From Galaxea fascicularis (taxonomy: Eukaryota; Cnidaria; Anthozoa; Scleractinia; Euphylliidae), in assembly GCA_948470475.1 (NCBI GenBank), contig OX419338.1, forward strand, positions 73,501-137,500: a DNA stretch of 64,000 bases, in the 5' to 3' direction. The position numbers and the translations under genes are program-made. The notes under the pieces are model-generated. The model did no database searches. It was not told the origin of the DNA and saw only the letters and a list, made by a program, of their open reading frames with translations. Shown in pieces: positions 36,541 to 49,700 of the stretch. Position 1 is the first letter of the stretch, and each line of letters opens with the position of its first letter.

Positions 36541-37124
36541 GAATGAAAGGACAAGTTTTGCATCGTGCGCGCGCAGTTTTGTTTTGAGTGAGCTTCCAGC
36601 CAGAAAGTTGCCTACGATTAGGTCGGGTTTGAATGAAGTTAGCGGAGACTCGGATCATTTTGGAGTAATTTAAAGTTATTTAGAATGATGATTTGCATTG
36701 CGTGGCTAAGAGGGTGAGTTGAATTCTGTCATTCTAGTCCTTTTGTGACGTTTGGCATGGTGATGGCCTGCTTGAACAACAAAGACAGGTTACCCACCTT
36801 TATCGAAGAACTCGCAAATTTCCTCTGATCTGTTGGGAAAATAAGAGTCTGCACTACATAGGAGTCGAAGTCTACGAATTTAAGATAGAAACTTTGATAT
36901 CTATAAAAGCCAAGCAAGATTCTGGATGAAATTGCGCCGATAGTCATCAGTGTAGCAACCGAGGAATTCAGGTTTGTGGCAGTGTTTAGAAATGTAATGT
37001 CTATAGTGCAAATTAGTTTGTTTTCAATGAATTGAAATCACCGAAAATTTGGGTCAGCCTCGGTGTAAAAACCTGGCGAGGTTTTCTTTGTTTTATGAGG
37101 TATTGTTTTGCTGTACGCTATGCG

Positions 37125-37165
<41 letters not shown>

Positions 37166-37166
37166 A

Positions 37167-37202
<36 letters not shown>

Positions 37203-37702
37203 AAGAAGTCCAGAAACCATATCCAGCCATCTTGACCAAACTAGCTTGGTCATTAAGGGATTATTACATGGCATAAAGAACTCTTATAAGTACGGTTGTT
37301 TCGAAAAACATTTTAGTATAAAAACTAGCGTTAAAAAACGACGTTTCAATCTCCCTGAGATCATTTTCAAGTTGTAGAAAAAGCGAATGAAATATACATA
37401 TTTAGTAAAAAATTAGGGGGTGAGAACGTCTAACGATAAAATGTGTAAACACAAGCGCTAAAAATATTAAAAACTATACAAATAACTTTGCACGGATTGA
37501 GTCTGACTGTTTGTTCAAAGTTGGCTTAAGCTCCTTTATAAAGAGCATTTCGTAGATCAGGCAGTCGAAGTTACTTTGGCACTTTCTTTTGGCATAAAAT
37601 TGATGAATTTGCTTTGGCATAAAAACACACTGAAAAAAATGATCTTCGTACTTGTTTATTTTCGTGCACTGAAAAGGAAGCCAGTTATATGAAAAAGTGA
37701 TG

Positions 37703-37733
<31 letters not shown>

Positions 37734-37880
37734 ACTTTCGGTTTTCTCGTTTTCTAGTTTCACCCCGACAGAGAAATCACAGAAAATCTTTCTACTGCCA
37801 AAGAAAATATTTTGCAAAAGAAAACTTTTGCGCACCCGCTTGGACTTCGGAAAAATTTTATTGCGGGAATTAAACGGGCA
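36541..37880. other. Intergenic with an inverted repeat
   Basis: GACCAAGCGCGAGGTCAAGAT at about 37129 is mirrored by ATCTTGACCAAACTAGCTTGGTC near 37228-37250, giving a foldback of about 120 bases. No gene is seen in the rest. Confidence 0.4.
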
Positions 37881-38100
37881 ATCCCGAGCGGGCAATATCG
37901 GCCCATCTTGCCCGCTCGAGTAGCCAATCAGAACACAGAATTCGACTTATCTTGCCCGGTTTACGCTTTTGTCAATCGCCAAAAAGTTCAGCGGATGATG
38001 GTAAAGCTTGGTAAGTACGTTATATATGGGGAATTATATGCAAACGTAGCTGGGGGATACATACATGAAGTGACTCATGGGGGAATTATGCAATACAAAC
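37881..38100 (+). promoter_or_regulatory. Putative DNAJC28 promoter
   Basis: A CCAAT box on the plus strand lies at 37924-37928, about 170 bases before the likely start codon. Just upstream, GAGCGGGCAAT and TTGCCCGCTC form a hairpin at about 37886-37920. No TATA box is seen. The role is inferred from position. Confidence 0.35.
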
Positions 38101-41100
38101 ATGGCGGCATGGGCGCCATTTTTTTGGGATAACTTGTCTCGTATTGTGCGGATTACAACGCGCAAAAGCTGGAAGAATTTAGCTAGTCTTACTAGTTTTA
38201 ACTACGCAGCTCGGTTGCTGTGTACGAAAGCATCCAACATAAAAGTGAAAGACTGTTATCTTCTGCTCGGTGTAGATTGGAGTGCGTCAGTAGTGGATGT
38301 TCGTGAGGCTTACTTGAGGCTGGCCAAGCTTTACCACCCGGATTGTGGAAGGAGTACAGCTGATGCAGCTAAGTTCGCTCAAATACAACAGGCGTACAGA
38401 GTAGTCATGGATCACGTAACTACTGCGGCACAAACTGGCCCAGAAGTTACCGATGAAGATTTTGACAAGGAAATAGCAATTGATATCCATCACACTGCAC
38501 CTCAGCATAGGTGGGTGAGCAAGAAATTCATTTTCTTGTTCTTCCCGGTTATGGGATACACAGCTTTGTTTTTGCCATAATAATATATTTAATGACTAGC
38601 ATAACTTTCACAAGAGAGAAGCGACAACCGGAAATACGTCTGCGCTCGCAGGCTACCCCCAAGGATCTTTCACAACTGTTTTTAATTTATAGCTTTTTCC
38701 AATAGTTCACCAATTCTTTTCCAAATTTGTTTAACGAGGGTGACACTTAACACTTAACAACAAACTCTACCCACATATGACACCAAGATCAGGACTTCCA
38801 CTTAAATTTGGGTCACATTGGTGGGAGATGAGTGCTCTCACCAATATTCTCCATTTTTCGCATTCCTGTTGCCTTGTCAGCCAATGCCTCATGTCATGTT
38901 TCAGTCAACAATCAACCAACAATGGCACAACTAATCAGTAATCAAGTGATGGCCAGCTATTTACTAAGGAACCTGTAGTACACATGATCATAATATTTGA
39001 CACCTTCAACTGTGTGTGCCCAAACAACATACTTGATTCGTAGTTAGTTCCTGTGAAATGTAGCAAATCATTCCCAAAGAGTAGAGTGACAGCAGAATTT
39101 TTATTATTGTTATCATTATTTTCACTGAAAAAAGTGAATTAAGATATTTCATGCAAAAAAGGTACATTCATTTGGTAAACAAAATTGGTGAAAAACATTT
39201 GGTCGTAAGCATTGTATAGCATTTTGTTTTTTGTTGCCATTATTTGTTGTTGTTATAATTTATTACATTTGAGGTCCATTCACCCAAAGGAAACACGTGC
39301 AAGTATTGGCTCAGCTTTGTGTGTGGCCAGAAATTATAGTATGTTTGTCTGGTGTGGCATAACAGGTACTATGTCATGGATATTTTTCTTTCTGTTGGCC
39401 AAAATTTGAGTTACTGTAAATCATGAAACTAAGAACATTTTTGTGCAAAAATAATTGGTCTTAGAACTCTGAGGAACTTGCGCAAAAATTGCAATTGCTG
39501 ACGGGAATAAAAAAGTTCAAAATTATCATTTTTGCACTCTATTATCTCACTGTTTTAAATAGTATATATTAAAACAACCCACCTTAGTGTTGGAAATTTA
39601 CTGAGCCACAAGTAGCCACCTCCACTTCAGCGAATAATTGTTAAAATTATGGTTCTTGTGAGATATAAGGGCTGAAGTAGTGGATTGCTGCTGGTTGCAA
39701 CCCATTTCCATTCAACCATGTGTGACCATAGGGCACCTATTTGTAGTTTCACTACACCGGTACCGTAGTTCTGAACAAAACTGGAGGGTGATTTTGGGTT
39801 TTCATCTTTACAATTGTCACTTGTGGCTTGTTAATTTGGTAGCAAAACTTTGTGACAGTCCCTTTAAATCTTTGTGTTTCACTGAATTCTGTCAGTAATT
39901 GCCACTGTCAGTTTGCACGAAGTATGGAATTGGATGCTGTTTTGGATGTCAAAATCCTTGGGCATTAACACAAGGATATATAAGAAACACTAAGTATTGT
40001 CTTTTCCAGTATTGAAAAAAGTTTCATTCAACTGGCCTATGAATATGTAATCCATGCAAGGAGAGTAGCAAAAAGAATACAACTGAAACCAGGTCCTTTT
40101 AAATGAGTTGTCGTTTTTAAAACGATACGGTTTCATCTGTCATGTAAAACACAATTACTGGCAACCCGTTAGTTTACATTGTGGCCCGCCTTAGTAGTCT
40201 ATTACACTGACCAGCATTGATGACGCTAAATGGATTTTTGAACCAGTCTTTGAAGTTTAAGTCCTATTCTGTTGTGCCTAGGCAATACCTAGAATATGAG
40301 GGCATTGGGATTGGCTCTCCATCTAAGAGACAGAGGCAGTATCAGCATTACAGAGTGCAAAGGGCTTCAGACAAAGTGATTGATTACAAGTCTCGACAAT
40401 TTGGAGATCAGGAAACATCAATTGCTGAACCTGAGAAGAGAGCGATAAGGAGATCTAAGTACTCAAAAGTGATTGACAGGCTTGTAGAGGACCTCATTCA
40501 AGAAGCAATGTCCAAAGGGGAATTTAAAAATCTAGCTGGAAGTGGAAAGCCACTGAAGCTTGAGCAAGAGAATTTCGTTGGTAAGTTACAAATTTGTGAT
40601 ATTACGATAAATGTCCTTGTAAACATCCGTAGTATATGAGCAATACGGTGCACTGACATAGACCTCTTTCATAATGGCGGCCAAATAAAATATTCTTTTG
40701 TTTTAATGCTGATAAGCCTATCTAACCTCGCTGCTATGTGCAAAATACAAAAGAATGTTTGCGCTAAAATGAGGCCAGTAAGTCTAATTAACATAGATAC
40801 AAAAGAACAATATTATCGGCGGCCATTATGAAAGTGGTCTATACCATTTAGCTACAAGCTTGTTCTGTAAATGCTCTTTTAACCCCAAACGTTTTTTGTT
40901 TTATTTCGTGCACCTTTCATATCGGCAACAAGAGGTCGGAAACACCAACTCAATACAATCTCAAGCAGGCAAAAGCTTTATATTTCAATTCCATTTTCAA
41001 GAATAACCATAGTAACATCAGAAACACATTGACGCAATAAATCTTCCTTTCTGATATAACCATGATAACCCAATATCATTCTTAGTTCATAAATTTGGAA

Positions 41101-44100
41101 AGAGGGTAGTCTTACAACCTACGACCTCCTCAAAAATTGACTACTGTAACAGTATTCTCATCGGCCTTCCAAATGAAGAAATTGATAAAGTCCAACGTGT
41201 TCAAAACGCTGCAGCTAGACTCATCTCTGGCACCAAAAAACATGCTTCGATCACACCTATTCTAATTAAACTCCACTGGCTTCCGGTCATCGCTCGTATT
41301 GAATATAAGATACTTCTAACTGTTTTTAAGTCACTTAACAATCTGGCTCCAGAATACATATCTGAACTACTTAATCAATACAATCCTCCACGTGCACTTC
41401 GCTCTGCTAATAAAAATTTACTTATCGTTCCTAAAACACTCAACAAGACATGCGGTGATAGAGCTTTCTACGCTGCCGCCCCCAAACTATGGAACAATTT
41501 ACCACAAGCAATCAGAGTCTGCAACTCCATTACTTCATTTAAGTCAAATTTAAAAACTCATTTGTTTCGTAAATATTACAAGTTATAAACGTATCTTGTA
41601 GTTTATATATACACATTATCTTTACTTATATACATTAGTTTTAGAATTTTTCATGACCTGGTAGTTTGTAAAGTATTGAAACTTGTTAAATACTTATTAA
41701 ATTATTATTATTATTATTATTACGATCAAGGTCCGGGTGTGTAGTAAACACAAATTTCATCGGTTTCATCAACGGAGTTGATAACGTAAATTGACCAACG
41801 TACAGGGATTCTAAAAACTTACTTCATCAGAGCAACGGGCTGCCGCTCGAAATGTCAGCTTTTAGAATACTTGTACGGTGGTCAATTTACGTCATTAACT
41901 CCGTTTATGAAACCAAACCTTTTAAAACCAAATTCCTCCGCCGACGAACCACCACCGTTTCACTACACTTTATATTAATGTGTAGTAAACAACCCAAGGA
42001 GAACAAGAAGGCCGGATAGCTTTTTTACATTCAGGCGCAGTTCAAACGTCGAACTTTTCATGTACTCAGGTGGACCGAGCCTAATTCATCCAGTTAAGTG
42101 CATGAAAAGATCGACAGTTGATTCGATTAAGTTGGGTCGACCCAAGAATTAAGTTTGAGTGGTGTACATGGGAAGTTCGACTGGGGAGCGACTTCTGTTC
42201 AGACGTCGAACTTTTCATGTGGCGGGAGGCAGGATGGCCGAATTGTTAGGGTGCTGGATTTCAGTGCGGTGACCCGGGTTCAAATTCCGCTCTGGCCACT
42301 AGCTGGTGTTGTTCTGGGTTACTGCCTGGTTCAACTCCTCGGTCATCCTTGTAAATAGCCAACTGGTTTGCCTCCCGCCAGTTGGAATTCTTATCTTTGG
42401 ATTTAAGTGGAGTGCCTGTAAACTAGCTTGGATAGCTAAGTGCACTTCCACTATAAACACAGGTATTTATTATTTTTTATTTTAACCAAACGCATTAATT
42501 ATGTTAACGTATTTTTCAGGATAACAGCGCTAATGATTGGCTGTATAATGACATTTCATGCGTGAAAAGAGAACTCAGAGAAGCATGGTGATAGTTGACT
42601 GTGTTCTCGAAGTGAAATTTTAAATTGCAACATGCTAAACCTGAACAGCTTAAAACGGTCTACTTCCAACTAGCACTAACGCTATTTATCTGTTTTGAAA
42701 CTCATGTTGTGTATTTGCATTTCAATATGATCGCGATTTCCTTGAACATAAAGCGAAAACAACACGGAAAGCTTTTCCAATCTGACCCAACCTTCCCGGC
42801 CAACCTTGTGCGTGACTTAATATGTTTTTTTCAAGTCAAATGGAAAGGTGCGTCATTTCAAATTAATTTCATCGGTACATTTTCGTATTTTGAGTGGTGA
42901 AAATGGTCTTCTTGATGCCACGAATTGAGTTCGGTACATGAAAAGTTCGACGTTTGAATCAAACAGTCGAACTTAATAGTTTGGGTCGACCCAAATAGGG
43001 ATTTAAGTTCGGTACATGAAAAGTTCGACGTTTGAATCAAGCAGTCGAACTTAATAGTTTGGGTCGACCCAAATAAGGATTTAAATTCGGTACATGAAAA
43101 GGTCGACGTTTGAATCAAATAGTCGAACTTAATAGTTTGGGTCGACCCAAATATGGATTTAAGTTCGGTACATAAAAGTTCGACGTTTGAATCAAAGAGT
43201 CGAACTTAATAGTTTGGGTCGACCCAAATAAGGATTTAAATTCGGTACATGAAAAGGTCGACGTTTGAATCAAACAGTCGAACTTAATAGTTTGGGTCGA
43301 CCCAAATAAGGATTTAAATTCGGTGCATGAAAAGGTCGACGTTTGAATCAAAGAGTCGAACTTAATAGTTTGGGTCGACCCAAATAAGGATTTAAATTCG
43401 GTACATGAAAAGGTCGACGTTTGAATCAAAGAGTCGAACTTAATAGTTTGGGTCGACCCAAATAAGGATTTAAGTTCGGTACATGAAAAGGTCGACGTTT
43501 GAATCAAACAGTCGAACTTAATAGTTTGGGTCGACCCAAATAAGAATTTAAATTCGGTACATGAAAAGGTCGACGTTTGAATCAAACAGTCGAACTTAAT
43601 AGTTTGGGTCGACCCAAATAGGGATTTAAGTTCGGTACATGAAAAGTTCGACGTTTAAACTTAGATATTCTTAGGCCCGGTTCAGACGCCCCGTACTTTT
43701 CACGAGCCGACCAAATTTGGACCGACCTAAATTAACAAAAGTAGGCCTGTTGATTCAGACGTCGAACTTAATTAGCCGTTGCTAATACAGTTGCAGGAAA
43801 ACTAATCAATATTGTCAGTGGTTTTCAAAATATATACCTAATAATAATTTATGCATTAAGTTCGGCGTCTGAATCAAAGCCGTTCCAAAGTCGAAAAATT
43901 TAAGGGGGGGGGGGGGCACGCCAAAAAAAAAGGCTTTTGAGAGGGGGCTACCTAAACAAAAATTCTAGAAAAAGTGAGGTCGAGCGAAATTCTGAGATAA
44001 AAAAAAGGGGGTCATACAATTTGCAAATAACACTCCCAAATCCCACCAGCCCCTACCTCCCGTTAGCTACTTTCCCTTGTTTACTTACCTCATGGAGAAA

Positions 44101-44973
44101 TAATTAAAATTAAAATGTAGTGCTTTACTCCAGGAAACTTCGAGTAAGTCATGCTGCCATAAATTCCGTCAAATTATCGACGATAGCTCGTCTAGCGTAA
44201 TAGTTCGTCTGATTTGTCGTATTTGTACACACACGAATTGTCAAACGAACTACCCTTCTACCCAAGTTCGTCCCAGATGGATGATCCGTCTGTAAGATAA
44301 ATTCGGCGGCTAGTTTGGCAATTCACTAATAAGGTTGCCATTTTGTTGGAACTTTTGAATTGTTTTCAAGCTATTTCAGTTGACCCTCGGCCCTTGAAGC
44401 AAGGCTTTTCTTAAGAAAACGCGATGTTTTCCTTTTAAGATATGTCTCTTATTCTTTTCAGATTCAACCACCCGGAGACTCAATAAAGTACTTATAGACT
44501 CTGGATTTGCCCCAGAATGGATCTCATTAGATAAAGAAATTAGGCAGGATGTTAAGCATTTCAGAGAATGTCTGTTGACTGAGAGAAGGAAGCTGGGACC
44601 GAGTCCTTTAACGCTGTCTGCTACTGCCCAATGGAATAACAGCTTGAAGGAATTTGATGACAAGTTGTGTTTAGTTAATAAGAAAATCGACAAATTTAAC
44701 ATCATCGTTCCCATTCTCAATAAACAAAAAGTTCATGTAAACTTCCAGAAGGAGCTAAGTAGAACATTGGAAAATTACGGATATGGAACACCTGAAGAAG
44801 ATGAATCAAACTGTTGTAAAGAACTAAAAAATAGACACAATGGTATCACAGGCACTTGGTCGTTTATTCAAAAACTACTTGAAACATGCAAGGAGAGGAT
44901 TTTAAATGGATCGGCTGAGAACAGGGCGGAAGTGGCGAAGAAAATACCTGTTATTGACATAAGTAAAAAATGA
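38101..44973 (+). CDS. DNAJC28: DnaJ homologue subfamily C member 28, three exons, 406 aa
   Basis: Exons 38101-38510, 40282-40580 and 44462-44973 join in phase (1221 nt). The first about 40 residues are basic, hydrophobic and acid-free after D10, a likely mitochondrial presequence. The J domain follows (about 50-115) with HPD at 79-81, the motif that stimulates Hsp70 ATPase. The second exon and the start of the third encode the DnaJ-homologue C28 conserved domain (DUF1992), with YSKVIDRLVEDLIQEAM, GEFKNLAGSGKPL and FAPEWISLDKEI. This domain order is diagnostic of DNAJC28. An in-frame ATG 24 bases upstream is possible; I chose 38101 because CAAACATGG is a better start context and because the presequence begins there. 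AATAAA at 45072-45077 is the likely polyadenylation signal. Confidence 0.9.
41130..41725 (+). mobile_element. 5'-truncated L2/CR1-type LINE 3' end
   Basis: An open stretch ending at TAA 41586-41588 encodes the C-terminal tail of an L2-like ORF2. Seen are IDYCNSIL, VQNAAARLI, LHWLPVIARIEYKILL, and FYAAAPKLWNNLP followed by FKSNLKTHLF. There is no stop in about 150 codons, so the insertion is fairly young. It ends with an (ATT)n tail at 41698-41721, typical of this group. It lies in DNAJC28 intron 2. Confidence 0.85.
41751..41979 (+). mobile_element. Retrozyme-like short insertion with 12-bp target-site duplication
   Basis: The insert is bounded by GTGTAGTAAACA on both sides (41739-41750 and 41980-41991). 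Inside, arms of about 55 bases at 41762-41816 and 41860-41914 are inverted copies. Between them and extending into the second arm is a degenerate Penelope-type hammerhead motif: a stem II GGGC/GCTC, GAAA, TGTC, AGC. There is no ORF. Small non-autonomous elements with hammerheads (retrozymes) are known in animals. This assignment is inference. Confidence 0.6.
42030..42222. repeat. Inverted-repeat element related to the tandem array downstream
   Basis: It shares ACGTCGAACTTTTCATGT, GGGTCGACCCAA and TTCGATTAAGTT-type words with the array at 42923-43656, and has them at both of its ends. It appears to be one end of a larger MITE family. Confidence 0.5.
42223..42475 (+). repeat. tRNA-derived SINE, second family
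   Basis: A tRNA-like head carries an A-box-like GGCCGAATTGTTAGGGTGC and a B box GGTTCAAATTCC near 42278-42289, then a SINE body and an AT-rich tail. It sits in DNAJC28 intron 2, next to the inverted-repeat element. Confidence 0.6.
42923..43656. repeat. 78-bp tandem repeat array, about nine copies
   Basis: Each unit contains GTCGAACTTAATAGTTTGG, the palindrome GGGTCGACCC, an AAATTCGGTACATGAAAA stretch and GGTCGACGTTTGAATC. Units are nearly identical. Because 78 is divisible by three, minus-strand frames stay open across most of the array (42858-43118 and 43115-43585), but these look like by-products and not genes. The unit derives from the ends of the neighbouring inverted-repeat elements. 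It is intronic in DNAJC28. Confidence 0.85.
43671..43900. mobile_element. Harbinger-like MITE fragment
   Basis: It begins TTA then GGCCCGGTTCAGACG, close to the ends of the element at 26237-26643, and contains inverted TTCAGACGTCGAACTTAA and TTAAGTTCGGCGTCTGAA words. The right end is not complete. Confidence 0.45.
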
Positions 44974-46740
44974 AAGCGAAGAGTTCTCGCAGCAATGCTT
45001 TCATCCCCAATGATGGTACGAGTAGAATGCATTCAATGTGTATTCGTTCATGTGATTAAGAAAGGGAAGCAAATAAAGTGTATGCGTACATTCACATAAC
45101 AACAACCATATTTATTAAGTACCCAAAAAAAATTACCATTAGAGCCTGTCAAATCTTAGGAAGATAAAGATATGAAATAAATAAGGATAACTATTTCTAA
45201 GATATCGGAAAATTAATCACCTGGCGAGGGTGAATTCCACGTTAAATTTCACCCGAAAAACCGATATCGAATTTGCTTAAAGAGAAGAAACCGACCCTTG
45301 AGAAAGCTTTATGTCGCTCTTGTTGCTGAGAGTACAGCAGCACAGATAAAATTTCCTTCTACTAACTATGGCTACTGAGTGTGGATTAAATGCTGTGAAA
45401 GAGAAAGAGCAGTCAGATGGTGTTCCAGCCCTTGGAAAGGTTTGTGGATATTGTTCTTAGGGCATATATTTTGGAGAACGCCATCAGGGATTGATAAATG
45501 TAAATAATTATGATACGCGGCATCTGAACTGTTCTTTGCGCTCATCCTTGATGAGTACTTTCCCTTCCAATAAGTATACAATTGTAAGTCCAACTTCCCT
45601 CTGTTGTTTTAAAGTAAGGGAGTGCCCCGGCGCTCTTGAACTAACCTTACCGCTCCTCTACCCCAATCACCGCTTTCCCCTCGCCAGCACTCACTTTCAC
45701 ATTGAAACTCCTAGTTTTTCCAGTATATCGATGTCAAAATGAATAGTGGTCCTCATGATAATAGAAATCCAAAAATTGAGAGCAGTCCACATCAATATGG
45801 CCACTGAAAGAAAATGACATCAAATAGGAAACGCCTCTGTTCGAGGGTAAACAGTTTAAGCTTACATATAGTCCTTTGGATGTTAGGTTAGAATGAAGTT
45901 GGACGCCCTACGCTCTGTACTTTTTCTAATTAACTTATATTTCTCTGGGTGAAGGGACCGAGCAGTATTCCGAATTTAAGCTGACTAGAGAGTCGTATAG
46001 CGTCTTTAAGGTGGTGGTCATCCTTGGTATCCCATTCTGTTCGCCGTAACAGTAACCGTTAACCATATTGGTTTGTGAGTTCCAAGCTGACTGCTCTCAG
46101 ATCCTTGAATTCCTTAATCTCCACGCCAAGAACAGTATCATTCATACCAACGCTGTTTGTAAAAGGTACTTGTCTCCTGGTAATCTCATGTTGCATTTTT
46201 TGGTGTTGAGGTCCATCTGATTAATGGATCCTGTAAAGGACATTGCGGCCTCTTTTAAAGAAGCTGCATAAAACACATATTGCCGGAATCGGAAAAGGAA
46301 CGATATTTAAGTCACAAAGCTCGTAATTTGCAAAAATTTAAACTTAAAATATTTTGCAACCACAGCCACCAAGGACACTCAATGTGACTGATTGAAAATG
46401 TTTTTCAAGCATGAAAATTCTTTGAAAAGAGAAAAAAGGGTGTAAAAATTTCAAATTTCTTCGAAAAGCTTAAAGAAAAATGCGGCAATGAACAAAACAA
46501 GCCTGTAAAAATTTATTTGCAATTTTCTTGAAAATACTCTTACAGATTGTTGGCGAACGATTTTTTTCTATGAAATGTCTGACTGGATTTCGAGATAATT
46601 GAGCTTTTTTATGGTGAGCGTTGCCGTTGCTGTGGTAACAGCTGTTGCTTGAAAACCGATGAGAAAATAAACTTTAGTCATACGTCGACAAGATGTTGTT
46701 GTGAGCTCGTTTTCGATGTTTGTTGCGCGGAAGATTTTCT
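44974..46740. other. Convergent intergenic region between DNAJC28 and the JmjC gene
   Basis: It holds the DNAJC28 3' UTR (AATAAA at 45072-45077) and, on the minus strand, a candidate signal for the JmjC gene (plus TTTATT at 46512-46517). No gene or clear repeat is seen between. Confidence 0.45.
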
Positions 46741-49700
46741 TCACAATTCCATGTGAGGCTCCTGTTCTTCCACATCTTTTTGCTCCTCACCAGGAGTCTC
46801 AGCCATAACCTGCTCTGTCAACTCATTTACCAGTACACGGACCTGTTCCCAGTCCTAAAAAAACCAAAAACCACCAGAACTGATAAACAAGTGCGTGGGT
46901 TAGGTGCGATCACTCACACGAGTTTGACACTGATTTTTTACAAAGACCGCGATAACCTTTGTGCTTGTCAACAAAAACAACAGCAACAACGATAACAACA
47001 TCTATATTTTTACCTTTGAGTTATCTTATTGGTGATAGAAGATTATGTTAACTAATAAATAAGAAAAGGTACGGACCTTTAGAAATAACTAGTTAAAAAT
47101 GCCAGAATGCCAGCTTAGTCACAGGCATTCCAGGCGTGGTGTGTGACAGCTGAAGTTTGTTTAAAAAAATATACCGTTAAAACCTAGAATTCCAACGAAC
47201 CGAGTAGCAGTGGAAATATTTATATTCTAGCCAAATAAAGCTTTCCTACTTTCACTCTATTGTTTCTTGTCATTTTCTGGGAAGTGCAATGACATCGTTT
47301 TTTTTAATCCGAGGTGAGTGTCCATTCTAAACACACCACGCCAGGGCTGCCTGTGGCTTAGTTAATAAAGAATTAGGGTGGAAAATATCGAACGAACAAT
47401 ATACACAACCAAGTCCCATTATGGCTCTTGACACAACACAAAATTCACGGTTACCTCTCTTTGCAAATATTCCAACTCGTCACGTCCTATATTGTCATCT
47501 CGGGTTTTGTCCATTAGAATAAACAACTTGTCAAAGAAGCAGATCAGAAGAACATCAGTAAAATGAAATGGCGTGAAAAGTCACAAGGTAGTAGGGACCA
47601 AAAAACAGCGTTAATTTAAAACACCTTCTTAACGACGTTCGACATGTCTTCTGTCCACGGCACATCTGGTCCAAAAACATCAGGCTGCAGTAGAAAACAG
47701 AGAGAAAACCTGTTATAGGATTGTATTCAAAGGTGACAGACCGCAAATAAATGTTGCTTCTAAAAATATCTGAATATCTGTATTCATTATACACCCTTTT
47801 TTATAAGAACGTTGAGGCTGAGATTTGCCAAAATTTTAATACCCAGATTGAGGCTAGCGTCAGTAGGAATGTCTTTATTTTGCATATTTGTTTTTGTTGC
47901 GTTGTAAACCTCTGTATTTAATGCTTTTGTAAAGCCAAATTTACCAAGAGTTGGTTGGCGCGACATCTCCTTCGCGGCATCAGAGCAAGCCGCACAAGCA
48001 TGTGAGAAGAAACTTGAGCTGTTTCCTGGTCAAGTCCACTTTGATTTTTTGATATATCGTTCCATGTAGCTTAGAACACGTCAGGAATGTTTCCAGGCTC
48101 AAATCGCCAAAAAAAAAAATAATAACGTTCAGCCTCAGCTCCAAAATTAGACGTTCCTATACAAAGAGTGTAGAATGATAACCATCCGTCACTGAAACCA
48201 GTTGAACAAAAACCCGGAATAACATAAGCAAGAGAAAGAAACCGTTAAGCTGAGACTGGGGCGGGGAAGCCACTTTTGACCACTTTTCATCATTTTGATT
48301 TGTGGTTTCATCTCACCTCAGAAAGATTGTTGCAGTTACAAATCAGCTGGAAATAAAGTTAATTAAAAATTACTGATTAATGCTTGCAAACCGGAAGCAA
48401 ACATAACGTTTGCAATACACTTAGATTGGTAACACAGTAAGCTGTCAATGCTACGATTCGTCTTTTTGAAAAAATAATTTGTTCAACGATTACCTTTCTA
48501 AAGAATCCCTGAAGTTCTTCAAAAGACAGATGATCGCCGTTAGACTTCACCAAGTGAGTTAAACGGTTTCTAACGGGAAAAAAACAGACAAATATACTTC
48601 AACCGAATGAAGAAATTAGTAAAAAAGCAAAGCCAAGGAAAGCCCCTTTCAGTGATAAGAGAAGGTCTAGGTTCAGATGTAATGAAAGAAGAACAAAATA
48701 TTTTCTCATCACAAGTTCAGACTGACATGTATCAGTCAAAGGCAGTAACGTGTAAGTCGATTATTTCGTACTTTAACAACTTCCTCTGGGCATCGTGAAG
48801 TGCTCCGAAGCCTACAAATGTAAGGTGTTCAATGGTTCTCCCGGATTTTGCATCACAGCTGCTAAAATTGACCTGTACACCATGTCTCCACCAGACATTC
48901 ACAGCTACGTTAAAGCCATATGATCGGACATGATGAACCCTGCATAAGAAAGCGATAACACGCAGAATTACAATTTAAAATTAAGCTTCTTCTCCACAGT
49001 AGCACCAGTAAACTTAAAAGAGGAAAAGCACAAAGAAAGTTCTTTCTCAATGCAAAGACTCGTTTTGGTCACGAGGCTTTCACAAATCGCAAAATCGTAT
49101 ATCCAAGAGCCGTGCCACTGGGAAAAGTCCTTTGGAAAAAAATTACCACGTAGAAGAATAGTACTTTTAGCTATGAATCACGTGCAAGAAAATCCTCACC
49201 CTTCTCCATATTCCAAAACGTACTCCTGATAGGACTCGAACCTAAAGGCGCGTTTACACTACAGAAAAAATGGGTCCGGACCTCATCAAAAAAGTAGTAC
49301 GGACCCATAACTTTTGTAAAGAAATACTGGAGTTTCCGCGGGGCCATAGGGGCCTATGGCCCCGCGGAAACTCCAGTATTTGCTTTACAAGAATTATGGG
49401 TCCGTACTACTTTTTTGACGGGGTCCGGACCCATTTTTTCTGTAGTGTAAATGCGCCAGCCTTCTGATTATTTTTTCGTATCAGGGCCGTTGTAAGCTGA
49501 TGGGCTGGGGGCAGCTGCCCCCTGGAACAGTTCAGCCAGATAAAACACCGCCGTGCAAATTTTTATTTAATAATAGATATTTTTAGGGGCTTCTCTTCGT
49601 AATTAGTACTGTAATTAGATTTTGACGTAATACGTGATATGTTTATTGTAATTGTATCTTTAAATTGTTTAATTTTTTCATACAAGGCTCAAGTACGTAC

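Noticed and set aside
41822..41860. Active hammerhead in the retrozyme-like insert
   Set aside because: Stem II, GAAA and the flanking TGTC are present, but the CTGANGA core is not recognisable, so activity is not claimed.
43115..43585. 156-codon minus-strand ORF with a repeated 26-residue unit
   Set aside because: It is the translation of the 78-bp tandem array, open only because 78 is divisible by three. It lies in an intron of DNAJC28 and has no start context or family.
42923..43656. CRISPR-like array
   Set aside because: The repeats are contiguous 78-bp units with no unique spacers, in a eukaryotic intron.
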